8,578 nt of DNA from positions 1 through 8,578 of the forward strand of contig JAUXGS010000030.1 in assembly GCA_030621945.1 (NCBI GenBank), written 5' to 3'. The notes beneath the pieces are model-generated. The model had not been told where the DNA came from. It saw nothing but the letters and a program-made list of their open reading frames with translations, and did no database searches. Position numbers and translations under genes: made by a program. Positions 1 to 5,973 of this stretch are shown one piece after another. Each line of letters opens with the position of its first letter. Positions within the stretch are counted from its first letter, which is position 1. The DNA comes from Methanosarcinales archaeon (GTDB taxonomy: Archaea > Halobacteriota > Syntropharchaeia > Alkanophagales > Methanospirareceae).

Positions 1-542
1 GAGGGAAGTTTAAAGGAAACAAGTGGTACGAATACAGCAGAAATCAAGCTTTGGATATAATCTCTTCTCCCAAGATTATCACCCCAGACATTGCTTCTTC
101 TGCTTCCTATTCCTACGATTCAGAAGGAATTTATTATTTCGGTGGTGGGGCTGCAGGGGGATATGGAATTATCCCTAAGAAAGGCATTGCTCCCCAATAT
201 CTTTTAGGGATCCTTAACAGCCGACTTGTAGATTGGTATTTACAGCAGATAAGCACTAATTTCAGAGGTGGTTATTATTCCTACGAGTCACGATTTATCA
301 AACAACTTCCAATCCGTACCATTGACTTCAAGAACTCCAAAGAAAAAGCGACACATGATAAATTAGTGGCATTGGTTGACCGCATGTTGGAACGGAACAA
401 GAAGAAAAATGCTCTTCCTCCTTCTTCTGAACGTGAACGAATTGAACGGGAGATTGCGGTGACAGATGAGAGGATTGATGAGATAGTTTATGGGTTGTAT
501 GGACTTACGGTGGAGGAGATAAGTGTGGTGGAAAATGCTTGA
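1..542 (+). CDS. Type II restriction-modification enzyme, C-terminal TaqI-like specificity domain (5' partial)
   Basis: The frame is open from base 3 at the left edge, so this is the 3' end of a longer gene. The roughly 180 visible residues match the C-terminal target-recognition part of Eco57I/TaqI-type methylase-restriction proteins. They show a WYEYSR block, then KIITPDIA, a YYFGGGAAGGYGI strand region, the YLLGILNSRLVDWYL helix and a basic RFIKQLPI segment. The end carries the typical tail IDEIVYGLYGLTVEEISVVE, preceded by a charged coiled-coil stretch. In the family this domain reads the DNA target while the upstream N6-adenine methylase, and sometimes a nuclease, acts on it. Those catalytic parts lie outside the window, so methylase-only and bifunctional forms cannot be told apart. 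A TTG at 51 could be read as a start, but matching sequence continues upstream of it, so it is internal. The stop overlaps the cobS start region. Confidence 0.85.
   Translation, partial: GKFKGNKWYEYSRNQALDIISSPKIITPDIASSASYSYDSEGIYYFGGGAAGGYGIIPKKGIAPQYLLGILNSRLVDWYLQQISTNFRGGYYSYESRFIKQLPIRTIDFKNSKEKATHDKLVALVDRMLERNKKKNALPPSSERERIEREIAVTDERIDEIVYGLYGLTVEEISVVENA
512..516 (+). promoter_or_regulatory. Shine-Dalgarno site GGAGG for cobS
   Basis: GGAGG lies 6 nt before the GTG at 523 and 18 nt before the ATG at 535. It lies inside the end of the restriction gene, so cobS translation may be coupled to that gene. Its spacing favours the GTG as the start. Confidence 0.5.
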
Positions 543-1314
543 CCTCATCAGTTTCTTAACGCAGATACCCGTAAAAAAAGATGTGAACATAGAAGCAGTT
601 AAAGCTAAGAGTCACCTCTTCCCTTTTGTTGGTTTATTTATTGGCTTGATTGTCGCGGGGGTAGCTTTTGTCGCTTTTGGATTGTTAGGTGCGGCGACTG
701 AAATTGCCGCTTTGCTCACGCTGCTTGCTCTTTACCTTGTCACGGGTCTGCTGCACCTGGATGGCTTAGCGGATTTCTTTGACGGAGTGATGGCACCGGG
801 AAGCAGAGGAGAGAAGAGAAGAGCGATGAAGGATGATAAAATAGGAATAGCGGGATTGTTCGCTGCTATCTTTGTTCTCCTCTTGAGTTTATTTGCTATT
901 GAGACCGTGGGTGCAGACTTCACAGCGGCTGGTTTTGGCTTTGATTTGGTTTCTTTTTACGCTTTTGCCGCGGTATTCATAATCGCGGAGGTTTCTGCAA
1001 AACTCAGTATGAATACGTGTCTGGTAATTGGCAAAGGATTCGAGGGTGCTGGAGGACTGGGAACGCTGTTCATACGCTCTTCCTCGCCAGTGAAATACCT
1101 GACTGCCCTTATTTCTGCCGTGCTCATTGCGTTACTGTTTACCGCTTCGTTCCGGTTCGTTATCGTGTTCACGGGCATCATAGTCGCAGTTGTTGTTTCT
1201 TACGTTGCGAAGCGTAAATTTGGTGCGATAAGTGGCGATGTCGTGGGTGCTTCTAACGAACTCGCACGCTGTGCAACGCTACTTATATGGGCTGTACTGC
1301 AAACCTGTTTGTAG
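523..1314 (+). CDS. cobS: Adenosylcobinamide-GDP ribazoletransferase (cobalamin synthase)
   Basis: CobS is a polytopic membrane enzyme. It joins adenosylcobinamide-GDP to alpha-ribazole (or its phosphate), the last assembly step of the B12 nucleotide loop. The 263 residues, a normal family length, contain the hallmark Asp-rich motif TGLLHLDGLADFFDG (about 74-88), then MKDDKIGIAG (102-111), and near the end GAISGDVVGASNE (234-246). Several hydrophobic helices lie between. The GTG at 523 is chosen because GGAGG sits 6 nt upstream. The ATG at 535 gives 259 residues starting MLDLISFLTQIPV, which also looks like a family N-terminus, so the start is uncertain by four codons. The gene overlaps the end of the restriction gene by 20 bp (8 bp with the ATG). 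It ends 8 bp from the convergent tRNA-Ser. No other cobalamin gene is in the window. Confidence 0.95.
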   Translation: MWWKMLDLISFLTQIPVKKDVNIEAVKAKSHLFPFVGLFIGLIVAGVAFVAFGLLGAATEIAALLTLLALYLVTGLLHLDGLADFFDGVMAPGSRGEKRRAMKDDKIGIAGLFAAIFVLLLSLFAIETVGADFTAAGFGFDLVSFYAFAAVFIIAEVSAKLSMNTCLVIGKGFEGAGGLGTLFIRSSSPVKYLTALISAVLIALLFTASFRFVIVFTGIIVAVVVSYVAKRKFGAISGDVVGASNELARCATLLIWAVLQTCL

Positions 1315-1322
1315 AATTAAAG

Positions 1323-1408
1323 CGCCAGGATCAGGATTCGAACCTGAGCGTCCCTTACGGGACAGTGACTCTCGAGGCCACCGCATTTGTCCACTCTGCC
1401 ATCCTGGC
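1323..1408 (-). tRNA. tRNA-Ser (anticodon CGA)
   Basis: The reverse strand folds as an 86-nt class II tRNA. The acceptor stem is GCCAGGA/TCCTGGC with discriminator G. The anticodon stem is GTGGC/GTCAC around loop CTCGAGA, giving anticodon CGA (codon UCG). The long variable arm has stem TCCC/GGGA and loop GTAA, as expected for serine. The T arm is TCAGG/CCTGA around TTCGAAT. CCA is not encoded and must be added after processing. No intron is needed to make the fold. Confidence 0.96.
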
Positions 1409-1443
1409 TTTATAAACTCGTACTTTTTCTAAAAAGCACTTTC

Positions 1444-1453
1444 TTTTTAAAAA
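1444..1453 (-). promoter_or_regulatory. Candidate TATA box for tRNA-Ser
   Basis: TTTTTAAAAA lies about 36-45 bp upstream of the mature tRNA 5' end. That would put the transcription start roughly 15 nt before the tRNA, leaving a short leader for RNase P. The region is generally A/T-rich and other boxes, such as one around 1426-1435, are possible. Confidence 0.3.
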
Positions 1454-1530
1454 TAACCTGTGCTAAGAAATATTGATATAAATTTCCTCTGAATTTAAAT
1501 CTAACTACGTGCCCAATAAAAGATAGAGAA

Positions 1531-1719
1531 ATGACCGTAGGAATCATAGGTGCCGGGCTTACCGGATTGACACTCGGAAGCCTAATAGCGGATTGCGAAA
1601 TCGTAGAAAAGAATAGCGAGTGCGGGGGGTTATGCCGGTCCCTGGAAGAAGATGGCTTTACCTTCGACTGGGGTGGATCGCATATTATATTTTCAAAGGA
1701 TAAAGATTCAATGCAATAG
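1531..1719 (+). pseudogene. N-terminal remnant of FAD/NAD(P)-binding amine-oxidase-type protein
   Basis: The frame runs 62 codons from ATG and then stops. It reads as the Rossmann start of protoporphyrinogen-oxidase/amine-oxidase-like flavoproteins. The nucleotide-binding GIIGAGLTGLTLG (residues 4-16, GxGxxG) is followed by an acidic end of strand 2 (IVEKN), the CGGLCRS loop (31-37) and FTFDWGGSHIIFSKD (43-57). Intact members are usually more than 400 residues, so about 85% is missing. None of the three plus frames after the stop resumes recognisable family sequence before the convergent membrane gene at 1816. TATA-like A/T stretches sit upstream (1475-1483 and 1491-1500), so it may still be transcribed. 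I infer a decayed or deleted gene. A functional 62-residue protein seems unlikely because half of an FAD-binding fold would be missing. Confidence 0.75.
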
Positions 1720-1815
1720 CAGTAGTGCGGGGCAAGGGTGCGAAGGTGCATTATGCGCGTCAGACGTATAAATAGTGGTTTGTGATGCACTCTTTATGAG
1801 AGCGAAGTATCTACA

Positions 1816-2865
1816 TCAAAATGTGGAAGAGATCTCGCTGAGAACTTTTGCGCTGGTAACACCACCCACAATCAAACTCACGTAATACGTGCTCAATCTC
1901 CATATAACCACAAAGATGCCTAATATGGGCGCTCCCACCAGGGTATGATATAGATAAGCGATACCAAATTCCGCTACGCCACTGCTGCCGGGAGTTGTGG
2001 GAAACGCAGCGATTATAAGGAGGATAAATTGCGCGGCAATTGACTGAAGCCAAACGGGATTTGCACCGAAGCCGAGTAGTAATAACGAAGGCACCATAAA
2101 CGCCACCAACCAAAATGCGATAGTAATGAGTAAAGCGAGCACGAGAGTGGTTTTTCCTTCGCACTGAAATCTCTTTATCGCTTTGTAAAAATTGTCCAAC
2201 TCTCGATGGAACTTATCCTCTACCTTTTCCAGTCTTTTACTCTTTATCTTTGAGAATAAGAAATCAACGACTTTCTTTACCTTTTCCGGCCTCGCAAGAC
2301 TGTAAGCCATGATCACAACGCCCGCGGAGAGACAAGCTCCGATGACCGTGAAGACTGGATATAGGATTGAATGATATGGTAATACAGCTCTAAACAGCAG
2401 GAAACTTATTGCCGCGCCAATCATAATGACGACAAAGTCTAACAGTCTCTCTCCAAAGACCACCGCTGTTCCATCTCCAACGCTAAGCCCGTTTTTATTC
2501 AGCAGGTAAATCCTCACGGGTTCGCCGCCAAATTGCGAAGGCGTTATGCAGGCTGCAAAGAGGCTTGCTAAAATTATCTTTAGTGATTTCGATAGTTTTA
2601 GATCATTCGCTCGTCCATTTTCCTCTTGCCATTCAGCACTAATTCCAATAAAATCACTTATTATTTTCAGTCGAACGCTCCATATTACGAAACCTCCTAT
2701 GTGCGTTCCAATTGCTAATACTAAATAAAATGCGTTGATTTTTGCAAGTGCGTCAATTGTTTCTGAGGTTATTTTGTAGGGCGAGAAAAAGAGGATGAAA
2801 AGTATGGCTGTGAGACTTATTGCAAGAGATGCCGTTAGCAATAGTAGTTTCCGATGTTCAAGCAT
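1816..2865 (-). CDS. UPF0104/AglD-like integral membrane protein (lysylphosphatidylglycerol synthase TM region, flippase-like)
   Basis: The 349-residue protein has many hydrophobic helices from residue 7 to the C-terminus. It carries both signatures of the PF03706/TIGR00374 family: ITPSQFGGEPVRIYLL (107-122) and PTTPGSSGVAEF (289-300). A charged cytosolic-type loop occupies about 200-235. Family members include the membrane part of bacterial MprF and haloarchaeal AglD, and are linked to lipid or lipid-linked glycan handling. The substrate here is unknown. The ATG start has no Shine-Dalgarno sequence. A TATA-like box about 30 bp upstream suggests an almost leaderless transcript. It follows the PAP2 gene on the same strand after 87 bp, but probably has its own promoter. 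Its 3' end faces the flavoprotein remnant. Confidence 0.9.
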   Translation of the reverse strand: MLEHRKLLLLTASLAISLTAILFILFFSPYKITSETIDALAKINAFYLVLAIGTHIGGFVIWSVRLKIISDFIGISAEWQEENGRANDLKLSKSLKIILASLFAACITPSQFGGEPVRIYLLNKNGLSVGDGTAVVFGERLLDFVVIMIGAAISFLLFRAVLPYHSILYPVFTVIGACLSAGVVIMAYSLARPEKVKKVVDFLFSKIKSKRLEKVEDKFHRELDNFYKAIKRFQCEGKTTLVLALLITIAFWLVAFMVPSLLLLGFGANPVWLQSIAAQFILLIIAAFPTTPGSSGVAEFGIAYLYHTLVGAPILGIFVVIWRLSTYYVSLIVGGVTSAKVLSEISSTF

Positions 2866-2887
2866 AAAAGTGAGATAGAAGTAGTAG

Positions 2888-2897
2888 GCATATAAAG
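2888..2897 (-). promoter_or_regulatory. TATA box of the UPF0104 gene, leaderless spacing
   Basis: The minus strand reads CTTTATATGC, with its upstream edge 32 bp before the A of the start codon. With the usual archaeal spacing, transcription would begin within a few bases of the ATG. No ribosome-binding site lies between, which agrees with leaderless translation. Confidence 0.55.
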
Positions 2898-2952
2898 TTA
2901 AAGCGTCCTGAACTAAGCAGGTTGGGGAGAGGGAGTGGTTTGGGAAATGTTA

Positions 2953-3552
2953 TCATAAGTTTTCTGAAGTACCAGAAGAGATGGGACGCGAGGACTCGTA
3001 AAATGATTTAGCAGCATAATAAGTGGTTAGAGCTACTGCCATTCCCGCAAAGACATCGGGAATCCAATGTATTCCAGGATACAATACGGAGAAAACAATG
3101 GTCAGGAATGCAACGCAGATAAAAATTTTATAATGTTTGAAATAGGTGCCGAGAACAATTAAAAGTGCACTAAATACCATCGTCACATGCAAACTTGGGA
3201 AGCAGTTGTCTAATGGATCAATAGCAGTAACAGCCGAGAATAGGAGTGGGAATTGTTCGTACATGAGCGGTTGCATAGTATGCAAAATTAGCCCGGTAGT
3301 AGAAACATTGAAAAACATGAAAAATGGGAATGCTATTAAATAATCAATAGAAATCATCAAAGAATACCGTTTGAATAATACTGTTTCTCTATAATAACCC
3401 AATATCACGAACGTGAAAAGTATAATAAAGGGCGCTGCCACCATATATGAAAAAGTCATAATATATGTGAGCAAAGGAAAAACCACCTCTTGAAATATAT
3501 GGATGGAATCAGGTCCAATAGCTTCGATAAATGCCGTGCCATCGTAACACAC
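2953..3552 (-). CDS. PAP2_3-type membrane phosphatase/phosphotransferase-like protein, 5' end probably frameshifted
   Basis: This polytopic membrane protein carries PAP2 motifs in the Aur1/inositol-phosphotransferase-like arrangement. These are FPSLH (118-122, His122 of motif 2) and YPGIHWIPD (158-166, His162 and Asp166 of motif 3). A FPFFMFFNV segment (75-83) comes before them. Such enzymes act on phosphate esters or phosphodiesters of lipids at the outer membrane face; the substrate here is unknown. As annotated it begins at a GTG with no Shine-Dalgarno site. The frame continues upstream to 3591 with family-like residues (CPPFV) but no start codon. Adding one C to the C5 tract at 3557-3561 would join it to the ATG at 3641, giving a product of about 229 residues. 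The gene is therefore either frameshifted, affected by a sequence error, or translated from the GTG. It lies between two other membrane-protein genes on the same strand. Confidence 0.82.
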   Translation of the reverse strand: MCYDGTAFIEAIGPDSIHIFQEVVFPLLTYIMTFSYMVAAPFIILFTFVILGYYRETVLFKRYSLMISIDYLIAFPFFMFFNVSTTGLILHTMQPLMYEQFPLLFSAVTAIDPLDNCFPSLHVTMVFSALLIVLGTYFKHYKIFICVAFLTIVFSVLYPGIHWIPDVFAGMAVALTTYYAAKSFYESSRPISSGTSENL

Positions 3553-3725
3553 GAATGGGGGACATAAATCTTCGCTGAATTGATGCTTCTGTCAGGTACA
3601 ACGTAAAAACCAGCAGAGATAATGTGATGTGGAAACGGCATTCTTTGATAAACAGCTTATATTTAGTTCCGCGCGATCCTTCTTCTTTTTATTTGTCCAC
3701 ATGGATAGCTATACACAGGTTATGT

Positions 3726-4319
3726 CTAAAGAAAAGAGAGCACGCCCAAACAAATAAGCGTTGCCAGAGTAGATCGGAGAAAACAGCCAGCAACCACTGC
3801 AAGCCAGGTCATCAAAGGCGTCATTCCTATTAGCCTACCAGCTACTGCTCCAATAGCAGAGCCCGTATACTGAAGTGGAAACATAACAAAAAGAACAAGC
3901 CCTACAAACCCAAATCGCTTCGCCCATTTATATTTTTTAATTGCCTTTTCTCCATTTTCCTCTGCACTTTCCACCATCTTTCCCAAGCCCGGTATCTTCT
4001 TCGCGTAATCGAAGTTCCAGACTAAAAACAGTGCGAGATTAGCATCGGTAAAAAGGATAAATGCTATAAGACCTGCAGGGGGGATACCAAGTCCTAAACC
4101 CGCAGGGATAACAGCTACCGCACCACCTATAGGCATAAATGAATAAATGCTGAAGACCGTTGCATATTTCGTGTACATCTCTTGACCTGCGAACCAGAGG
4201 AGTAGCACTACGACGCCAGCGAGGCAAAAGGGAAGGATCAATTTGGCTATTGCTATCTCCCTCATTTGCCTTACCTTTTCCACTTTGTCCTTCACATTCG
4301 TTTCTATTTCTCTTAGCAT
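3726..4319 (-). CDS. Small multidrug export family membrane protein (COG2426/PF06695-like)
   Basis: The 197-residue protein begins with a charged, probably cytosolic, amphipathic stretch (1-24). It then has about five hydrophobic segments. IPAGLGLGIPPAGLIAF (71-87) and FGFVGLVLFVMFPLQYTGSAIGAVAGRLIGM (136-166) match the pattern of the 'putative small multi-drug export protein' family. The drug-export role is only a family name and has little direct support, so the function is unknown. The ATG at 4319 is preceded closely by AAGGTG (4321-4326), which is very near the start codon, and by a perfect 8-bp hairpin. The gene diverges from the MBL/radical SAM pair and lies upstream of the PAP2 gene on the same strand. 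Confidence 0.82.
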   Translation of the reverse strand: MLREIETNVKDKVEKVRQMREIAIAKLILPFCLAGVVVLLLWFAGQEMYTKYATVFSIYSFMPIGGAVAVIPAGLGLGIPPAGLIAFILFTDANLALFLVWNFDYAKKIPGLGKMVESAEENGEKAIKKYKWAKRFGFVGLVLFVMFPLQYTGSAIGAVAGRLIGMTPLMTWLAVVAGCFLRSTLATLICLGVLSFL

Positions 4320-4324
4320 ACACC

Positions 4325-4343
4325 TTTTTACCTTCGGTAAAAA
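4325..4343. promoter_or_regulatory. Inverted repeat TTTTTACC-TTC-GGTAAAAA before the COG2426-family gene
   Basis: A perfect 8-bp inverted repeat with a 3-nt loop lies 5 bp upstream of the minus-strand start codon. A third TTTTTACC copy is at 4380-4387, inside the same divergent intergenic region. It could be an operator or an mRNA hairpin next to the ribosome-binding region. Both uses are inferred. Confidence 0.5.
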
Positions 4344-4402
4344 CCTCGACTGAAAGTATTACCAATGTTTTTATTTGGGTTTTTACCTCCGGCATACAAA
4401 TG

Positions 4403-4413
4403 CTAATATTAAA
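4403..4413 (+). promoter_or_regulatory. Candidate TATA box for the MBL/radical SAM pair
   Basis: CTAATATTAAA lies about 33-43 bp before the GTG start. This would give a leader of about 10-15 nt containing GATGAGGG (4435-4442), a reasonable Shine-Dalgarno site. Confidence 0.35.
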
Positions 4414-4445
4414 CAAGAAACTATCAAATATAAAGATGAGGGAAA

Positions 4446-5099
4446 GTGAAACTGAGCATAGTATATGATAACGAAGCGAAGGAAGGGTTCAAAAGCGACT
4501 GGGGGTTTTCATGTCTGATCGAATCGGGGGACAGGAAACTACTGTTTGATACCGGAGCTTCAGGCGATATATTAACTTACAATATGCAACAGTTGGGGAT
4601 ACGAAAAGAAGAGATCGAGATCATTGCGCTTTCACACGAGCATGGTGACCACACTGGCGGTCTTGACGTGGTATTACATCCAGGCGTTGCCGTGTATCTA
4701 CCCCGTTCATTCTCACGCAGATTGAAGAAAAATGTTGCGGAGAAAGCAGCGAGAGTTGTTGAAGTATCAGACCCGAAGGAGATTTTTCCGGGGGTTCATA
4801 CAACGGGAGAGCTTGGGCGGGGGATTAAAGAGCAGTCATTGGTTCTGGATGCGGAAGAGGGCGTGGTTGTTTTAACCGGATGCGCGCATCCGGGTTTAGA
4901 GAATATTTTAGAGGCTGCAACGGTTTTCGGTGAGTTGTACGGTGTAATAGGTGGTTTTCACGGGTTTGATAAGCTGGAGTCGTTACAGGGATTGGAACTG
5001 ATAATGCCCTGCCATTGCACGGTACGTAAGAAAGAGATATGGGGTATGTATCCCGAGAAAACAGTGCGGTGTGGAGCCGGCGAGGTGATAGAACTATAA
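4446..5099 (+). CDS. MBL-fold metallohydrolase, COG1237 group (related to archaeal MJ0301-type proteins)
   Basis: This 217-residue soluble protein has the metallo-beta-lactamase ligands HEHGDH (His64, His66, Asp68, His69), GCAHPG (His148), GGFH (His172) and PCHC (His190). An LLFDTGASGD strand-loop (32-41) lies near the start. The TGCAHPG and GGFHG blocks are typical of the COG1237 group. Members of that group have been annotated as 7,8-dihydropterin-6-methyl-4-(ribofuranosyl)aminobenzene-phosphate synthase and linked to methanopterin synthesis; that role should not be transferred to this protein with confidence. It is somewhat short for the group. The GTG start is supported by GATGAGG just upstream and by the alignment-like MKLSIVYDN beginning. 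The stop codon touches the ATG of the radical SAM gene, so the two are surely one operon. Confidence 0.88.
   Translation: MKLSIVYDNEAKEGFKSDWGFSCLIESGDRKLLFDTGASGDILTYNMQQLGIRKEEIEIIALSHEHGDHTGGLDVVLHPGVAVYLPRSFSRRLKKNVAEKAARVVEVSDPKEIFPGVHTTGELGRGIKEQSLVLDAEEGVVVLTGCAHPGLENILEAATVFGELYGVIGGFHGFDKLESLQGLELIMPCHCTVRKKEIWGMYPEKTVRCGAGEVIEL
5082..5089 (+). promoter_or_regulatory. Strong Shine-Dalgarno site for the radical SAM gene
   Basis: GAGGTGAT, complementary to the archaeal 16S rRNA 3' end, lies inside the last codons of the MBL gene, 10 nt before the ATG at 5100. It fixes that start and supports translational coupling. Confidence 0.75.
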
Positions 5100-5885
5100 A
5101 TGCGATTCTTGTACGGTCCGGTGGCATCATGGCGATTGGGCAGGTCGTTAGGCGTGGATATTATAAGCACGAAAGAGAAGACCTGCTCGTTTGACTGTGT
5201 CTATTGCCAGCTTGGGAGAACGGTGAATAAAACGGCGGAACGGGAGGTGTACGTAAAAACAGAGGAGATTGAACGTGAGATTAGCGAGATTGCGGATACC
5301 ATTGCTGATACCACCGATGTGATTACGTTTGCAGGTATGGGCGAGCCGACACTGGGCGCGAATCTCGGTGAGATTGCAGATGTAATCCGAAGGCAGTGCC
5401 CTAAAACACCGATTGCCATCCTGACAAACTCCGCTTTAATGACCGATGCGGGAGTGCGGGAGGAATTGAAGAAGATGGACGTCGTGGTCGCCAAGCTCGA
5501 TGCTCCAGACCAGCCTACCTTCGAACGGGTTAACCGGCCGCTAAACGAAGAGATTAAACTTGACGCGATAATAAAAGGGCTCACGGAATTTAGAGAAGGA
5601 TACAAGGGTAGGTTATGTCTACAAATGATGTTTGTGGAGGAGAATAAAGAATCTGGCGTGGAAATGGCGCGTATCGCTGCAGCTATACAGCCGGATGAGG
5701 TGCAACTCAATACCCCACTAAGACCATGTCCCGCAAACCCGCTTCCGCCAGAGGAGATGGAGCGCATACAAAAGCACTTTAAAGGATTGAATGCCGCTGT
5801 TATCTCGGTTTATGATAAGATGAAGCCTGAAGTGAGGGTAATTGATAAAACGGAAGTGATAAAGAGGCGGGGGGTTGAGGATTAA
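5100..5885 (+). CDS. Radical SAM protein, COG0731-like
   Basis: The 261-residue protein opens with GPVASWRLGRSLGVD (6-20), the N-terminal signature of COG0731 radical SAM proteins. The cluster-binding CSFDCVYC follows (Cys29, Cys33, Cys36; CxxxCxxC binding [4Fe-4S] and SAM), and GMGEPT (79-84) is the SAM-contacting GGEP-like motif. A third block, LNTPLRPCPANPLP, lies at about 213-226. COG0731 includes the wyosine enzyme Taw1/TYW1, but those are longer, so this is better called an uncharacterised relative. No extra cysteine cluster is evident. Its ATG follows the stop of the MBL gene without any gap, which points to a shared pathway. TATTTGTTTTC-type T-rich sequence after the stop could end the transcript. 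The substrate is unknown. Confidence 0.88.
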   Translation: MRFLYGPVASWRLGRSLGVDIISTKEKTCSFDCVYCQLGRTVNKTAEREVYVKTEEIEREISEIADTIADTTDVITFAGMGEPTLGANLGEIADVIRRQCPKTPIAILTNSALMTDAGVREELKKMDVVVAKLDAPDQPTFERVNRPLNEEIKLDAIIKGLTEFREGYKGRLCLQMMFVEENKESGVEMARIAAAIQPDEVQLNTPLRPCPANPLPPEEMERIQKHFKGLNAAVISVYDKMKPEVRVIDKTEVIKRRGVED

Positions 5886-5930
5886 TCTTTATTTGTTTTC
5901 ATTCTTTACGTATACCGCCGTTATTTCAAG

Positions 5931-5938
5931 TCACGTGA
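5931..5938. promoter_or_regulatory. Palindrome TCACGTGA upstream of the presenilin-like gene
   Basis: A perfect 8-bp palindrome lies 35 bp before the start codon in an 88-bp intergenic region. It is a possible operator, but a palindrome this short may occur by chance. Confidence 0.25.
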
Positions 5939-5973
5939 AGGATTTTGTTGATTAATAGCTTAAGAGGAATAGA

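Noticed and set aside
1410..1790. 126-codon minus-strand frame over the flavoprotein remnant
   Set aside because: It has no recognisable domain. The opposite strand carries clear FAD-binding motifs, and the frame runs into the tRNA-Ser promoter region.
1746..1790. Inverted GTGCAT/ATGCAC pair and CTCTTTATGAGAG as a terminator or attachment site
   Set aside because: The arms are only 4-6 bp and far apart or weak, and no T-tract follows. There is no match to the tRNA-Ser 3' end that would mark an attachment site.
1797..1886. 29-codon plus-strand frame (MRAKYLHQNV...) downstream of a TATAAATAG stretch at 1766-1774
   Set aside because: It is mostly antisense to the 3' end of the UPF0104 gene, with no SD site and no similarity recognised. 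The TATA-like stretch alone is weak evidence.
3456..3641. Separate 61-codon minus-strand gene starting at ATG 3641
   Set aside because: Downstream of about 3560 it overlaps the PAP2 coding frame and has no family features. Only its first part is of interest, as the likely displaced N-terminus of PAP2.
4825..5170. Minus-strand frames of 70-101 codons
   Set aside because: They are antisense to the end of the MBL gene and the radical SAM start, with proline/arginine-rich translations typical of shadow frames.
5201..5767. 188-codon minus-strand open frame
   Set aside because: It lies wholly antisense to the radical SAM gene, is serine-rich low-complexity translation, and shows no motif or ribosome site.
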